A stretch of 64,000 nucleotides of DNA from Macrolepiota albuminosa. Lineage: Eukaryota > Basidiomycota > Agaricomycetes > Agaricales > Agaricaceae. Below the pieces are notes generated by a model. It searched no databases. It was not told the DNA's origin and saw only the letters and a program-made list of their open reading frames with translations. Below, in pieces: positions 63,171 through 64,000 of this stretch. Made by a program: the position numbers and the translations under genes. The stretch spans positions 372,001 through 436,000 of the forward strand of contig JAMWFC010000130.1 of NCBI GenBank assembly GCA_027475525.1, read 5' to 3'. Position 1 is the first letter of the stretch. Each line of letters opens with the position of its first letter.

Positions 63171-63408
63171 TGAACGGACTGTCAGAGATGCATCGTTATA
63201 GGAGCTATGGAATGAAATAATGCGAACTATACGAAGATTTGAGGGCCTCGTTGAACCTGATTCAGGCATTGCCGCAGCTACTTTCTGCTACGTCCCGAGC
63301 GGAATACATAAAAACGCCTTAAAGCACACGAGCTTGAAGATCTGAGAGGCTTCCCTTTCTGCTCGCACATAACATTTCTCATAAGACATCGTGAAATTTT
63401 TGTCAACA

Positions 63409-64000
63409 TTAAAGGTGAAATAGCTCTGAAGTATCTAATGCTCGCTCGCTGAAAACATGTTCCGGCAGTCTCTCCCAGCCAATTAGTTCTTTTGCTTGTA
63501 AAAACCCAATGGTTTTCCGTGTCCTCCTCATACTGTCGGCCTCATTATTCAGAGGTATCGCTCTGAATAACCAGTCGACTTCTTGGGTCAAAGGCTGCTG
63601 CCAGAGATGACAGGAGAGACGAGGGTTGGATGAATCTTTGAGTTCTGCGCTTTGTCGAGTCATTTCACTCGGCGCACCAGTAAGTTCTGAAGGAACGTTG
63701 ATTTTGTCCATACAGGAAATAGGAGATGATGGCCACAGGATCGTCTTCGCCAATGGACTGGAGTTAGGTGATCCCTCAGCACCCTCAATGCACAAATTCC
63801 GGATGGTCGGACGAACAATTACCGCAGTTGTTTCATTAGTTGACGATTGATTGTTTCGTGGTGCAGGCCTCCGGGGACCCGAAGCTTGATCAGAGAATAA
63901 CTTGGTGCTCGGCAAAGTATCTTGTGTCCACAAGTAGCGAATTGCCATCCCAGTTGGGCCTGACAATGATAAACTAGCTTCCTTGCTCTCGCATATAACG
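63409..64000 (-). CDS. Hypothetical protein, 5' end beyond the window
   Basis: An open frame on the minus strand runs from the window end to the stop at 63409. The first possible internal ATG is near 63949. About 185-197 residues are visible, hydrophilic and Ser/Pro-rich in the first half, with WLFRAIPLN and RRTRKTIGFL in the second. No family, signal peptide or membrane segment recognised. It may be the last exon of a longer gene starting outside the window. Confidence 0.5.
   Translation of the reverse strand, partial: VICESKEASLSLSGPTGMAIRYLWTQDTLPSTKLFSDQASGPRRPAPRNNQSSTNETTAVIVRPTIRNLCIEGAEGSPNSSPLAKTILWPSSPISCMDKINVPSELTGAPSEMTRQSAELKDSSNPRLSCHLWQQPLTQEVDWLFRAIPLNNEADSMRRTRKTIGFLQAKELIGWERLPEHVFSERALDTSELFHL

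Overview
This window is a stretch of nuclear DNA from a filamentous basidiomycete, most likely an Agaricomycete. The genes are split by GT-AG introns of about 45-65 nt. Families typical of that class are present: a seven-transmembrane protein with the 'WRAW' signature, a DUF6534-type membrane protein, and chromodomain Ty3 elements. No species can be named from the sequence alone.

Layout. 1-9642: a C-rich, CpG-rich Ty3/Gypsy chromovirus on the + strand, cut by the window start (gag, two protease domains in tandem, RT, RNase H, integrase, chromodomain, 3' LTR). Between pol and the LTR lies an intron-containing gene on the opposite strand. 9643-14150: AT-rich DNA with a truncated Ty1/Copia relic (- strand). 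14151-~21000: a Helitron (- strand) encoding a Rep/helicase protein, with stem-loops at its 3' end. 21000-27500: AT-rich DNA, a damaged seven-transmembrane protein gene (-), and non-coding sequence. 27551-29413: a cytochrome P450 gene (+). 29740-34109: AT-rich relics including another Copia fragment. 34110-41527: a second, decayed Ty3 element on the - strand, whose homologous antisense gene lies on +. It is interrupted by a solo LTR (target-site duplication, TSD, GAGTA) and a 267-bp MITE-like insertion. 42495-43523: another solo LTR (TSD TTGCT).

The right third is gene-bearing. It holds a two-finger C2H2 factor (-), a head-to-head pair of O-acetylhomoserine sulfhydrylase paralogues at 45981-47725 (-) and 48603-50535 (+), a DUF6534 membrane protein (+), an F-box protein (+), a small zinc-finger-like gene (-), a recyclin-1-like F-box/Sec10 gene (+), tRNA-Gln(CUG) with an intron (+), and an unrecognised partial ORF (-) at the end.

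Three results stand out. First, both Ty3 elements carry a homologous antisense gene with two introns at conserved positions and a Zn2Cys6-like cysteine pattern. Second, eleven exact tandem duplications all have a period of exactly 77 bp in unrelated sequence; this points to assembly overlaps and explains several apparent frameshifts. Third, mobile DNA shows strong CpG to TpG/CpA decay, including stops at CGA codons, consistent with methylation-linked silencing.
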